Origin: Chrysomallon squamiferum
Taxonomy: Eukaryota; Mollusca; Gastropoda; Neomphalida; Peltospiridae
Direction of reading: 5' to 3'
NCBI GenBank assembly: GCA_012295275.1
Contig: CM022667.1
Span: 1,581,443 to 1,645,442 of the forward strand
Length of the DNA stretch: 64,000 nucleotides
Under the pieces are notes generated by a model that had not been told where the DNA came from, ran no database searches, and saw only the letters and a list, made by a program, of their open reading frames with translations. Positions 23,497-36,769 of the stretch are shown piece after piece (within the stretch, counting starts at the first letter, position 1; each line of letters begins with the position of its first letter). The translations under genes were made by a program, and so were the position numbers.

Positions 23497-25361
23497 GTTT
23501 TGTTGTTGTTATTTGCTTTCATGATTTTATTTCAAACATGATTATCCGAAATAAGCTTAAGATAATATAATTGTTGTAAATATTAAAAATAGTTATTTCT
23601 GATAGAATGTTATAAAAGTTTAGCTTTGTTTCATTAAGTAAATTATAAAACAGAACAGAAGAAATAAATACTTACAAATTAAAATAATAAAAATAAACAT
23701 TAAAAAATCATTATGTAAATATTAAAATAGCATGACCACTTGTCCAGTTTGCTTTACTCTGATCGTGTTGTCACCTATCCTATTTTAAAAATAGTAGCGT
23801 CATTGTATAATCTATATCGTATCTCAAATTAATTAATATCTAGAAAGTGACTGCAAGCATTTATCGTTATTAGATGAGTGAAACAATGCGAAAGTATATT
23901 TAAAAATTAAAAAACAAAAAATTAAGTTTGAAAACAGTTATATTTAAAAAAATGTATTTGAAAAACAAAAAAAAAGAATAATAAAATTTCGTGTATTGTT
24001 ATCCACAAAACTTTTCCCAACTTCCTTGATTTTATGTTTCGGTTAAAAAAGAAATCAAGAAAAAAAAAACAATATTTGAAACTTCGAAAGCTCTATTCAG
24101 ATCTGAGACAAATGTAATTATTTAAAATAATTATGTGAATTTAACATTGTACTTACACGACAATTTTAGACTGTTGAATTATTATTATGATTTTTTTTTT
24201 TTAAATGCAACAACGACAACAAATATATTTAAAAATTAAAAAACAAAAAATTAAAAAAAGATTAAAAAGAAGAAGAAAAAAGAGAAAGAAATGAAAACGC
24301 GGGAAATATGATTGAGAAGATATTTTAAATCTATTTTAGGAGATTACTTTATTATTATTATTTGATTATTATTATTATGTTGTTGTTGTAGTAGTAGTTG
24401 TTATTTCAAACATGATTAACCCAAATTGCTTAAGATAATATAATTGTTATAAAAGATTAGTTCTTTTTCATTATTAAGTAAATTATAAAACAGAACAGAA
24501 CAAATAAAAATAAATACTTTAAAATTAAAATAATCAAAATAATAATCAAAAATCATTATGTAACTAATATGACCAGTTGTCGAATTTCCCTAACGCTGAT
24601 CGTGTTTTCACCTATCCTATTTTAAAAATCGCAGTTTCGTTGAATAATCGCTATAATATATGGAAATTAATTAAAACCTAGAATGTTATTGTAAACATTT
24701 AATTATCAGTAATACATTATCAGCGAAGCAATGCCAAAGTGAAAGTAAGAAAAAATAAAATAAAATAATTATGTATGAATAACAGTTATACCTGTTTGGA
24801 GGTGAAGATCGTACAAATTATCTACGTTTTATATCTATTTTAGGAGATTACTTTATTACGGAAGAATAACCTGGAAAATTTCGTTTATTTTTAACCACAA
24901 AAAATGTCCATACGTAGGTCCTGATAATCGAGACTACAAATATTTGACTGGTACTCATGATTTCATTTTGCTCTGTTTACATTTGAGACGAATGTAATTA
25001 TTTTGAATAATTAGGTGAATTTAACATTTGTACTTAGACGACTGTTTTAACCCTTAATTGTTGAATTATTATTATTAAAAAGAAAAAAAAAAGAAGAGAC
25101 AAATATTGATGCCTTAAAGGGATAGAAATTATTTTATTCTATCTTTCCTTTTTTTCTCTTTTTATTCCGTTAGTTTTAACGATATTTTGGAGTAACTCAA
25201 ATATTATTCACGCTTATTTCTACACATTTGTGCCTGATAGACTGGATTTGCATGGATTATTCTCAATAGACGTGCTACACTGAGAATAACAGCGATGACA
25301 AAACAACAGAAATAATAATAACAATGACAATAACAGTAACAAAATTTAGTGCATAACCATA

Positions 25362-25364
<3 letters not shown>

Positions 25365-25414
<50 letters not shown>
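25365..25414. repeat. (AG)n microsatellite
   Basis: Uninterrupted GA dinucleotides; the same tract recurs at 35541-35587 and 47201-47263 in paralogous surroundings (GATTTAAT, ACGATGTTGTTGATTATGCT). Confidence 0.9.
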
Positions 25415-25420
<6 letters not shown>

Positions 25421-25688
25421 TCTATTAACGATGTTGTTGATTATGCTAACATATAGATTATATAACACACACACACACACATACACACATAAATAATAAA
25501 ATAAAATAAGTATTAAACAAGAAGCTCTAAAAAACAAACAAAAAGCAGCCACACGATCAGTCAATCAAACTTACAGTTTTACATTAACTTGTAACAAAAG
25601 TATACTGAAGATATTTTATTTTATGAATATATTTATTTATCATATCAAAATTTGAAACACAGAAATGTATTTTAATTACAATTTAAAG

Positions 25689-25726
<38 letters not shown>

Positions 25727-26160
25727 TATTATTATTACTAATAAACGTAATAAAAACAACAACACAAAAACAAATAAAGAAACATAAATTTAATAATAAT
25801 AATAAGAAGAAGAAGAAAAAAAAAAAATAATAAAAAAAAAAAAAATAAAAAAAAAAAAAATAAATAAATAAATAAAATGAACAACTTTTACATCCAGGAA
25901 ACCGTTTTAACGAAAGAGCTGTTTCAAGCCGAGTTAATTTTGTTTGTTTTTGTTTTGTTTATTTCGAAAAAAGTTTGACAGTGCAGTGCAGTTTGATTTG
26001 TAACTAACTATTCTTTGAACGCCTCTTATTATCGTCGTACTAAAGACTGGATATTTAGCAAACACCTTTTTTCATGCTTTTCAGTAAATCTTAGAGACGA
26101 TAACAATCTTTAGTTTGCAAACAAAAAAATATATAAAGATTGTCTCTTCCATATCGGAAA

Positions 26161-26168
26161 TGACGTCA
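26161..26168 (+). promoter_or_regulatory. CRE (TGACGTCA) upstream of SKL-5
   Basis: Perfect octamer, 74 bases before the start codon, in the conserved GGAAATGACGTCAATAC context. Confidence 0.45.
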
Positions 26169-26242
26169 ATACAATTATTGGTTTATTTTATTTGTACTAG
26201 ATATTTATCCAATTTCAGCTTGAAAATAATTTCATTTTAAAA

Positions 26243-26649
26243 ATGGTAAGTTATTGTCAATACTGGATTCATTTGTTAAATCATAATAGTAGTTTGCAGT
26301 AATTATTCAGAAAGATATACATTTTGTATAGTTATTAATTTTTAAAATACCTATAAAAAGAACAAATATACGATCATAACGAAAACAAAATAAAGAAGTA
26401 TATATAATAAAGAATAATAATTATTAGAGACTTTTCAAATATTAGTATTAATTTCGAAAAATCAGCTTTTGAAACAATTTCAAATAATTTGTGCTACTGA
26501 AAGGAAATGGTTTTATTAATTAAAATCCGGTTTTATACCTATTACCCAGCACATTTCTTGGGTCAAGAATGACGTCATATTTACGGAAATTTTTATATTC
26601 AACACAAAATAGTCTTCCTTTTAAGAACAAACAAACAAACAAACAAAAA

Positions 26650-26700
<51 letters not shown>

Positions 26701-28154
26701 AGGATAGAGAAAAAGGAAAGACAACAAAAACGGCAATTGTCTAAGATGGTTTTTTTTAAATAGATCTTTCTCACTCATAATCATGATTCAGGATAATAAT
26801 AATTTAAATTCAGGTTCAGGCAGAACAGCAAAATGTGAATGACCCCAAAACTCCTCTTGTCAGTCATAACGTAAAGGAATACTCCAGTATAAGCGCAAAG
26901 TCCGTTGACCTACCCCGACCTGGCAGGTCGTATGGCACCAGACTGAAGAGAAGGAAAAACCTGCTGGAACGTCGCAGAAAGATAGTCAACGTGGAATTCG
27001 CTCTGGCGATGACTGGATTAATGTTAATGCTCCTTGTGACAGAGTTGCACTTTGAGGACATATATCCAATTCATTCCGATGTCGCGTTTTACATCAAGCT
27101 GGCGATATCAATAACCACTGGGATTTTACTGCTTGCTGTTCTGGCTTATCACATTACCGATGTCAAATTAAAAATGACAAACAAAAATATTTACGATTAC
27201 CGGATGGTTGTTACGAAAACGTTCGTTTTTAAAGTTTCTATGGAGCTCCTCGTGTGCGCCGTTCATCCGCTTCCAGCAAACATCAACGTGACGTTTGATA
27301 CGATAACCGGAGAACAGGGGATAGTTCCCGTGGACGCAGTTTTATCCATTCTCATGCTGCTGCGTTTCTACATTGTGATAAAGTTTATTATCGTTCACAG
27401 CCACTGGATGATCAACATATACATGCAGAGCGTTGGGGACCTGAACAAAGTCGACATCGACACTTGCTTTATCTTGAAGAGTCTCATGATGAACCATCCC
27501 ATGCTGCTGACAGTGTCCATGATGCTAACGGTTTTGTTTATCAACACCTGGGCAATGAGGGCATGCGAATCGTACTACGTACCAGACAGCGATCAGAACG
27601 GCCTTTTCAATTCAATGTGGCTCGTAGCGGTGACTTTCCTCACTGTCGGCTACGGGGATCTCTCGCCCAACAGTTACTGCGGACGTTTCATAGCCGCGGA
27701 AACGGGTTTCATGGGAGTAGGGATAACAGCACTGCTGGTGACGGTTGTGACGTCAAAATTCCAACAGACGAGATCCGAGCGCTATCTGCACGCGTTCATG
27801 GTCGAGTCTGAACTGCAGAAGAGAAAGGAAATCGCAGCTGCCGACATCATTAAGTTGGTGCTGAAGGTGTGGCTGTTGCATCGCCGTAACAAACTGACGC
27901 GTCAACTAAGTTTGCTGTATAGAATAAAACTGAACAAAACCGTTCAAAAACTGCGAGGAATTGACGACGAAATTACAAGCATCATCGAGAACAATACCGA
28001 CATAATAGACGTGGGCATCAACATGATCACGGCGGGTACCGCACTGGAGAAAGTGCAGATACCAAAAGATGATTTCAAAGAGGACGAGTTTGAAGCTCAC
28101 ATAAAAAGCATTAACAACCAATTAAATGCTATACAATCAAGTTTGCGACAATGA
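26243..28154 (+). CDS. SKL-5, SK-like potassium channel, intact copy
   Basis: Calcium-activated potassium channel subunit of the KCNN type. Start codon 26243-26245 followed by GTAAGT; exon 2 from 26814 (acceptor AAATTCAG) to 28154; about 447 aa starting M-VQAEQQNVNDPK. Approximate layout: basic cytoplasmic segment 40-60, S1 60-81, S2 90-112, S3 135-153, S4 173-197 (LMLLRFYIVIKFIIVHSHW), S5 222-246, pore and filter TVGYGD 278-283, S6 290-315, calmodulin-binding-like helix 340-365 (AAADIIKLVLKVW), helical tail to the end. The linker GDLNKVDIDTCFILK before S5 resembles that of SK channels. No lesion is visible. The three recent full copies differ from each other by only a few residues, so duplication or gene conversion is recent. 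Confidence 0.85.
26570..26577 (+). promoter_or_regulatory. CRE (TGACGTCA) in intron 1 of SKL-5
   Basis: Perfect octamer in the conserved context shared with SKL-2 and SKL-4. Confidence 0.4.
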
Positions 28155-28248
28155 TGTTAAACCAGAGAGAGAAAAAAAAAAAAAAGGTTTATTTTCTCGT
28201 TCAAACAAATTTAAAAAAAAAAATGAAAAAAAAAAAAAAAAAAAAAAA

Positions 28249-28341
<93 letters not shown>

Positions 28342-29853
28342 TTTATATTATTATTATTATTATTATTATTTATTTATTTATTCTATTTATGCTAACAGAA
28401 GCCCTCATCTCGATATTACTGCCAATATTACGGCAGCCACAATAGCGTATAAGTTCAGCATTGTTATTTTGGGTTATTTTTGGATACTGAATGATTGTTT
28501 CCAAAGTTTTGTCAATTAAAATAGAAAGAAAATATGAAAACACATACAGTTTAATGAAAAAAAACCATGTATTTTGTTTTGCAATATTGAACTTACTACA
28601 AAATGTTGGTAAATAAAAGTAACTTACTACAAAATGTTGGTAAATAAAAGTAACTTACTACAAAATGTTGGTAAATAAAAGTAAGTTAAAAACAATACCT
28701 ATACGATATATGTATGTATGTATGTACGTATGTATCTATGTATGTGACACAATAGATAAAACAAAATCTTAAAATGTCCAGTAAACTCTATTCCAAAGAA
28801 AACTCCAGTTCTAAACAAACAATACAATATTTTAGAAAAATACCACATCGAAAATTTCTAATATGTAGATAGATAAGTACATAAAACCACAGCAAATGAA
28901 CAAATAGCACTAATGTGTTAGCTTTTCAAACACAGATCGTACTGCACTCCAGCAGACAATGCTCGACTTGTTTTAAGAATATATTTTCCTGTTTATGGAA
29001 AATGTAAACCTCAAAATAAATGATTCTATTCTGCCAATTAATTAAGAGCAGCCGTTTGTATTGTGTGTGTATGTGTGTGTGTGTGTGTGTGTGTTGTCTT
29101 ATTTACACTATCTACATTTATCTCTTCTTCTTCTTTTAATACACCTTTATGAATTAAAATCTGAAGATAACAAAATAATTTCCAAAAATAACATAGCCAT
29201 TCACTGGCAGATAACCCAATATTAGATAAAAAAACAAACAAAAAACACATCATTTTGCACAATGATTTTAAAATAACAAAGTTGGTGCTAATTTTTCAAG
29301 AAAACAACGGAAAAAAAAAAAAAAAAAAAAAAATAAAATCTATTACTTTTTCATTGATTTTGCAGTCAAAATTATTTGTGAAATGGAATTCTCATTAATG
29401 TTAAGTTGCTAAAAATGATCAACCAAATTTTAACCTGGTATTTTTAAAATGCTCTTTGATCAATAAAGATAACTTAAAAAAAAAAAAATAAAATAAAATA
29501 AAATAAAATTATATATCTATAAAGAAAATAACTTTAAAAAATAAATGATGGCATAAATAATGGGAGATTATTGTTATTGTTATTTTATTTATATCTTATC
29601 AATAACTACTAACAATTTGACTGGCTATAATAAAAAAAAAGGAATTCTAAATGAACAACAAAAAAAGTAAAAATAAAAGTTTAAAAAAAGGGAGTATCAC
29701 AATTGTCAAGAGACACTTGATAGTTATTACATAACAGATAATCAAAAAGTACTGTTAAGAAACAATGTATTTTACCTTTCAGTTTTCTCAAAACTGAAAC
29801 CATGACAACATTTAAAGTTAGATATTAACAAAAACAGAAAAACAAAGAAGCGG

Positions 29854-29898
<45 letters not shown>

Positions 29899-30784
29899 TG
29901 AAAAAGGAGAATGAAAAAAAATTAAAAGGAATATAAATAAATAAAAAAGAAAAAGCTGGATTGAAATAAAACAAAGGAAACAATTTTAAACATTCAAATA
30001 CAAATTTTTCATATTATGCTCATATTAAAAAATATCTAGTAAATATTTTTTATTACATTCAATGTATTTAGATGATACTTGACTTAAATTTTCCCAGCTA
30101 CATTTTTAAATTCACAAACAAGGAACATTTTTAGTTCTATAAAAAATAATATATAAAGTTAATTTCTGTACATTCATGTAGTGATATATTCATTATTATT
30201 AATATTCTAAAAGTCAAAAAAAAAAAAAAAAAAAAAATAATAAAAAAATAATAATAATTAAGACACTAAATGGTTATCTTGAAAGATATTAATAATAACA
30301 TTATTTCTCTCCAAGTTAGAAAAATGGGAGTTCTCTCCTAAATAAAAATTGAATTCCATTATATTATGCCAGTTGGGGAAATTGGAAAACCTCTCATAAA
30401 AGAATCTCGAGTTTCATTATATCAGGTTAGTTTGGAAAAGTGGAAAACCTCTCTTAGAAGAACATTGGATTTGCTTTTTATCATTACATCTGTGTTTAAT
30501 TCAATCAGTCTAGCTCAAAATATCAGACATCTGTAAACAAATGAATCTTAATATTATACAGCTTAGAAAAGTGAAAGTGATTCTACGTTTGTAGATGTAA
30601 TATACATTTTAGTAAGTCTATTCAGATTTGAGTTTATGTCCAGCCTGTTTACAATAAAACAACAGTGAAATGCAAACATGCATTTTCCCAATTATTTCAG
30701 TATAATAACTGGTTTGTGGAAGAGGATTAGGGACATGATATGCTGCCTTTAATGAAACTCAAGATTCTTTTTGGAGTTTTTTAC
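28155..30784. repeat. Duplicated intergenic block between SKL-5 and RD3
   Basis: Homologous to 9037-12003 and 17575-20266. About 430 bases present near 11430-11860 in the first block are missing here at 30652, where CAGCCTGTTTACA is joined to ATAAAACAACAG. It holds long TAAA and AAT tracts (28240-28340), a poly-A run (29857-29885) and (GT)n (29070-29093). Confidence 0.65.
28587..28684. repeat. 31-bp unit repeated three times in tandem
   Basis: The unit ACTTACTACAAAATGTTGG plus TAAATAAAAGTA occurs three times in a row. The other duplicated blocks have it once, so it expanded locally. Confidence 0.85.
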
Positions 30785-32632
30785 TCAAGAGAGATAATCT
30801 GATAAATCTCCTCGGCCTACAGCATCACAAGCTTCAGCAAGCTTCTGCAATGTGACAGGATGATACTGACTTTTCCACTGTCGTAGCATTTGGTAAACCA
30901 CTTCACCTAACTGACCCTCTGCTATATATTGCATTTTGAAATTGTCCAGTTGTCCTTCTGAAAGCCTCAGCTTACGACCTAACTTCCTCCATAGAACTCC
31001 TATGTTATCAGCAATGTAGTCCATTTGATCCTGTGTAGGTTCATCTGTTGAAGCTTAAAATAACAAGAAGACAAATTTGATTGGCCAGTGAAAATAAATT
31101 TGTGCCAAACAAATAATATAAAAATATATATATATAAAAAAAATAATGAAAGTTTTTAATTATGAATTATGTATACACACAGGAACACACACACACACAC
31201 ACACACACATATAAACACACATGCATACACACACTCATACATGCACTGAAACTGGAAAATACACAAACATACATATGAAAGTGCATGTATGTATGTATGT
31301 ATATGTAAACACACATAAACACACACAGTTCTGGCTTATTCTCTCCAGGAAGCAAAGTATTAAAAATCAATTTGGTTAAAAAATATTAAGACAGTGCATG
31401 CAGCTTTATAAGATAAATGATATTCAATCTGAATGAACTGTGTATAAAAACACTCACTTGTAATTGGTTTTTTTCGTGGTATCTTAGATTTCTTTTTGCC
31501 AGAACCTGCATACATTACATTGTTGTTTCCAATCTGAATTGTAGAAGTTTCTGGGTCACCAACCAATACCCTTCTATAACTGCCATCAGGTCCTAAAGTA
31601 AAAACAAATATAAAGTAAACTCTAAAAATCTTGAAGTTGCAATCCGATTCAAGATAGTGTTGTATTCAAGATATTAATCATATGTAACAGAAGAAAAAAG
31701 AATTACAAATAAACAATTGTTTGTGGTGTGATGATCTACATTCACAATATTATTAAGAACTCCTTATATTCAGTGAGTTCACCTAATTTCAAAGACTGTG
31801 TAAGTATGAACCACTGTAAAACAGGGATTGACTAAACTATTACTAGTATTAATGTTACTACTACGAGTACTACTTCTAATACTACTACTATTATTATTAT
31901 TATTATTAATATTAGATCAAGTTAAACTGCTATTTGTCTGACTGAAACTCCTCTGTCTATCTTTAAGATTTGTTTAAGAAATTTGAATTACTGATGGAAT
32001 AAAAAAATTTAAAAAAGATATAAATAATAATATCTTTATAACATACGACAGTCTTCCATGATAAATGGTGATTTCATATATGGTCCATTAGAAGGGGTGG
32101 CATCTTCATCTAGATCCTGGAATGATACAAGAAGAAAACTTTTATAAAATTGAAAGTTAACTGTTAATTATCTGAAATTTTGCAAGAACAGACCCCAAAT
32201 AGCTACATGATTTGAAAAAAAATAGTAATAATAATAAAATAAAATAAAATAAAACCAAAAATACAAATTAAACTATGTTTTAAGTGAATGTATATGTATG
32301 TGTATACATGAAAAGAAATCCATACAAAACATGTATACTTTTTTATGTTCTTTTGTTGTCATCTTTTTAAAACTTTTTATACATATATTTTGTTAAATGG
32401 ACATAATATCAGCATCACATATATGATATTCAAAATCTTTCTAAAACCAAATGCCCATACTTAATTTGGATATATATATATTATTATTATTATTATTATT
32501 ATTATATTATTTTTTCTGTCTCAAGAAATACAATCTGATTAAAAATGTATAAGCTTATTGATCATAGATACTGTTTATAAATACTTACATTATATCTTCT
32601 GCTTGCCATGGTTCCTTGTAATGTAAGACTGC
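30785..32632 (-). CDS. RD3, RHIM plus death-domain adaptor, intact reading frame
   Basis: Minus-strand exons 32589-32632 (start 32607-32609, MASRRYN), 32047-32116 (linker DLDEDATPSNGP), 31458-31592 (RHIM) and 30785-31053 (death domain ending SDYLS) join in phase to about 164 aa. The RHIM core is IQIGNNNVM followed by a basic stretch (GKKKSKIPRKK). The caspase-like LDED is kept, but the following tetrapeptide is ATPS, which lacks the hydrophobic fourth residue of typical IAP-binding motifs. The linker donor reads TGTC|GTATGT and the death-domain acceptor is TTTTAAG, weaker than the TTTTCAG of RD2. The gene lies tail-to-tail with SKL-5. There is no channel copy of its own to its right, only a degraded promoter remnant at about 36040. 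Confidence 0.7.
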
Positions 32633-33311
32633 CTGAAAATAGTTCTGACCAAAGATAAAAACATGAACTATGTGAAACACAAACAACAACTACAGAGCTT
32701 TTGTGTTTCCTATCACTGACTCAGCACCTTTTGGCAATAAATGGAAAGCTATCTACCATTTATGGTCAATAATGCCTGTTGAATCAATTGGCAGCATTTA
32801 AAATAAGAATATAAAAAAAATAAAAAAAATAAAGAAAGAAAGAAATAATAAAATAAATAAAATAAAATAAATAAAATAAAAGATATAAAATAAAATAAAA
32901 AATTATAAATATAGATTCTTTGAATAAACAAAAATAAAACCCTGTTACATACTATACTGTCAGTGCCATTTCCTTAAATTAAAAATATATATATTTATAA
33001 ACTGTAAGATGTTTTCCATTTATTTAATTAGTTCAATACACACTCATACTGTCTACAAATTCGGTTTATTTTAAGACATATTTTTATGTTTGTCTTCAGA
33101 ACCATTATGAAAACTTAGCAGCCAAAATAGTGGTGGGAGGATATAAAAAAAATAAAATAAAAATAATAATAATAATAAATTTAAAAAATTAAAAATATGC
33201 CACCTTCCCAACAGCTAAGCATATTTATTGTTCTAAATATTTCATTATAAATATATCTGATTTGGAATTTTTTCTGAAAAGTAATCTGCCTTTGTCTTTG
33301 AGAAGATATTT

Positions 33312-33356
<45 letters not shown>

Positions 33357-35537
33357 TATTATTATTATTATTATTATTATTATTGTTTTGTTGTTGTTAT
33401 TTGCTTTCATGATTTTATTTCAAACACGATTAACCGAAATAAGCTTAAGATAATATAATTGTTGTAAATATTAAAAATAGTCCTTTCTGATAGAATGTTA
33501 TAAAAGTTTAGCTTTGTTTCATTAAGTAAATTATAAAACAGAACTGAAGAAATAAATACTTACAAATTAAATTAATAAAAATAAATATTAAAAAAATCAT
33601 TACGTAAATACTAAAATAGCACGACCTGTTTTAAAAATAGTAGTGTCATTAAAAATATATACATTTGTCATTATCGTATATCGTATCTCGAAATTAATTA
33701 ATATCTAGAAAGTGACTGTAAGCATTTATCGTTATTAGATGAGTGAAACAATGCGAAAGTGAAAGTAAGAAAAAATAAAACAAAATAATTGTGTTTGAAT
33801 AACAGTTATACCTAACTTGAGCTGCTGATCGTAGGAATTATATAATCTTAAATGTATTTGAGAAGATTACCTTATTAAGAAAGAATAATGTGGAAAATTT
33901 CGTGTATTGTTAACCACAAAACTTTTCCCAACTTCCTTGTATTTTTATGTTTCGGTTAACCGATATTCTTGTTTCGCTAAGGTCCTGATAATCAAGACTA
34001 CAAAAGAAAACAATATTTGACTGGTACTCATGACTTCATATAGCTCTACGACAATTTTAGACGGTTGATTTATTATTAATATATATATCTATATATATAT
34101 AGATATATATATATATTTTTTTATTGCAACAACGACAACAATATATATATATATATATTAAAAAAAAAAAAAAGATTAAAAAAGAAGAAAAAAGAGAAAG
34201 AAATGAAAACGCGGGAAATATGTTTCAGAAGATATTTTAAATCTATTTTAGGAGATTACTTTATTAAGAAGAAATAACATGTATTTTTAACCACAATTTT
34301 TTTTCGACTTCCATGTAGTTTATGTTTTGACTCATGACCTTATTTTGCTCTGTTTACATTTGAGATGTAATTATTTTGAATAATTATGTGAATTTAACGT
34401 TTGTACTTGACAATTTTTGTTTGATTGTTGAATTATTATTATAATTATTATTATTATTTTTTTTTAAATGCAACAACGCAACAACATAAAAAAAAAAAAA
34501 AAAAAAAAAAGAAAGAAGGAAATCAAAACACGGGGATTATAACACCATGATTTTTTTATTAAAAATGTTCATAACATTACTGATGTTAAAATACTGATGA
34601 CATAAAAAGATATTAATTATTTTATTCCATCTTTCTTTCTTTTTATTTCGTCAGTTTAACGATATTTTAGAGTAATCGAAATATTCACGCTTATTTGTAC
34701 GCATTTGTAGCTAATAGACTGTATTTATATCGATTATTCTCAATAGATGTGCTTGACTGAGAATATATTTTATAATAATAATAATAATAAAAATAAAAAT
34801 AATAAAAATAATAAAAAATCGTTATGTAACTAACATGACCAGTTGTCGAATTTCCCTAACGCTGATCGTGTTCTCACCTATCCTATTTTAAAAATCGCAG
34901 TTTCGTTGAATAATCGCTATAATATATGGAAATTAATTAAAACCTAGAATGTTACTGTAAACTTAATTATCAGTAATAGATTATTAGTGAAGTAATGCCA
35001 AAGTGAAAGTAAGAAAAAATAAAATAGAATAATTATGTTTGAACAACAGTTATACCTGTCTGGAGGTGATAATCGTACTAATTATGTACGTTTTAAATCT
35101 GTTTTTGGAGATTGCTTTATTACGGAAGATTAACCTGGAAAATTTCGTTTATTTTTAACCACAAAACATTTCCAAACATAGGTCCTGATAATCGAGACTA
35201 CAAATATTTGACTGGTACTCATGACATCATTTTGCTCTATTTACATTTGAGACAAATGTAATTATTGTGAATAATTAGGCGAATTTAACATTTGTACTTA
35301 GACGACTATTTTAACCTTTAGACTGTTGAATTATTATTATTTTAAAAAAAAAGAAACGATATTTTTGAGTATTGAAATATTATTCACGCTTATTTTTACA
35401 CATTTGTGCCTGATAGACTGGATTTGCATGGATTATTCTCAATAGACGTGCTACACTGAGAATAACAGCGATGACAAAACAACAGAAATAATAATAACAA
35501 TGACAATAACAATAACAAAATTTAATGCATAAACTTA

Positions 35538-35592
<55 letters not shown>

Positions 35593-35877
35593 TGTATTAA
35601 CGATGTTGTTGATTATGCTAACATGTAGACTATATATCATATCACACACACACACACAGTATAAATAAATAAAATAAGTATTAATAAAAAAAAAAATAAT
35701 AATAAACCAGCCACACGATCAGTCAGTCAAACTTACATAGTTTTACATTAAATTGTAACAAAAGTATACTGAAGATATTTTATTTTATTAATATATTTAT
35801 TTATCATATCAAAATTTAAAAACACAAGGGATTAAATGATTTGAAACACAGAAAGCAATTTTAATTACAATTTAAAG

Positions 35878-35909
<32 letters not shown>

Positions 35910-36039
35910 TATAATAATAATAATAAATAAAACAGTAAGAACAACAAACAAACATAAACAAACATTTTAATCACAGGAGCAGGATGGAGCTGAGTTAATT
36001 TTTGTTTTTGACAATATTTTTAAAGTAGTTTGACAAAAA
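32633..36039. other. Upstream region of RD3, no channel copy
   Basis: No gene is recognised. It contains an inverted (TAA)/(TTA) palindrome (33312-33384), two candidate RD 5' exon donors (33812 and 35056) from a local duplication, the 20-base motif at 33982 (one mismatch) and 35182, (AT)n tracts (34078-34115, 34141-34160), and (AG)n at 35541-35587. Confidence 0.6.
33312..33384. repeat. Inverted (TAA)n/(TTA)n palindrome
   Basis: Third member of the set; AAT run followed directly by ATT run. Confidence 0.85.
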
Positions 36040-36239
36040 AAAATAAAGATTGTATCTTCCATATCAGAAATGATGTCAATACAATTATTGGTATTTTTTC
36101 GTAGAAGAAATTTATCAAATTTAAACTTGAAAATAATTTCATTTTAAAGTCAGCAAGTTACTGTCAATACTGGATTCATTTGTTAAATCATAATAACAAT
36201 TTGCAGTAATTATTTGAATACAGATACATTTTGTTTCTT
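36040..36239 (+). pseudogene. Promoter and intron remnant of an SKL channel, start codon lost
   Basis: Sequence AAAGATTGTATCTTCCATATCAGAAATGATGTCAATACAATTATTGG matches, with changes, the region before the channel start codons (long string split here: AAAGATTGTATCTTCC then ATATCAGAAATGATGTC). The CRE has become TGATGTCA, and the ATG-GTAAG junction has become GTCAGCAAG. It breaks off into the 3' end of RD4 at about 36240. No channel coding sequence remains. Confidence 0.6.
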
Positions 36240-36769
36240 TTACTCAAGAGAGATAATCAGATAAATCTTGGCCTATAGCATCACAAGCTTCAGCAAGCTT
36301 CTCCAATGTGACAGGATGATACTGACTTTTCCACTGTCGTAGCATTTGGTAAACCATTTCATACTGACCCTCTGCTATATATTGCATTTTGAAATTGTCC
36401 AGTTGTCCTTCTGAACAAGCTTCAGCTTGTGACCTAACTTTATCCATTCAAAATTTATGTTATTAGTAATGTAGTCCATTTGCTCCTGTGAAGGTTCAGA
36501 TGTTGAAGCTGAAAATAACAAGAAGAAAAATTTGATTGACCAGTGATAATAAATTTGTACCAAGCATCTAATACAAAAAAATAATAAAAAAAAAAAATAA
36601 TCTTAAAATAAAAAAATAATAATAAATAAATAAAATAGAAATAAAAATACTGAAATAAAATAGTTCTTAATTATGAATTATGTACACACACAGGAACATA
36701 TATATAGATATATAGACACACACACACATATATATATATTATTGATATAGATATTTACAGACATACAGA

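Larger units (their letters stand above)
22742..26160. other. Divergent intergenic region RD2/SKL-5
   Basis: No gene is recognised. It contains a poly-A run (22923-22972), an inverted (TAA)/(TTA) palindrome (23402-23496), a partial tandem duplication (about 23520-24170 resembles 24410-25060, each with the GATCGTGTT...ACCTATCCTATTTTAAAAAT segment), a candidate RD 5' exon donor at 24792, the 20-base motif at 24918, (AG)n at 25365-25414, (AAT)n at 25689-25725 and poly-A near 25815-25860. Confidence 0.6.
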
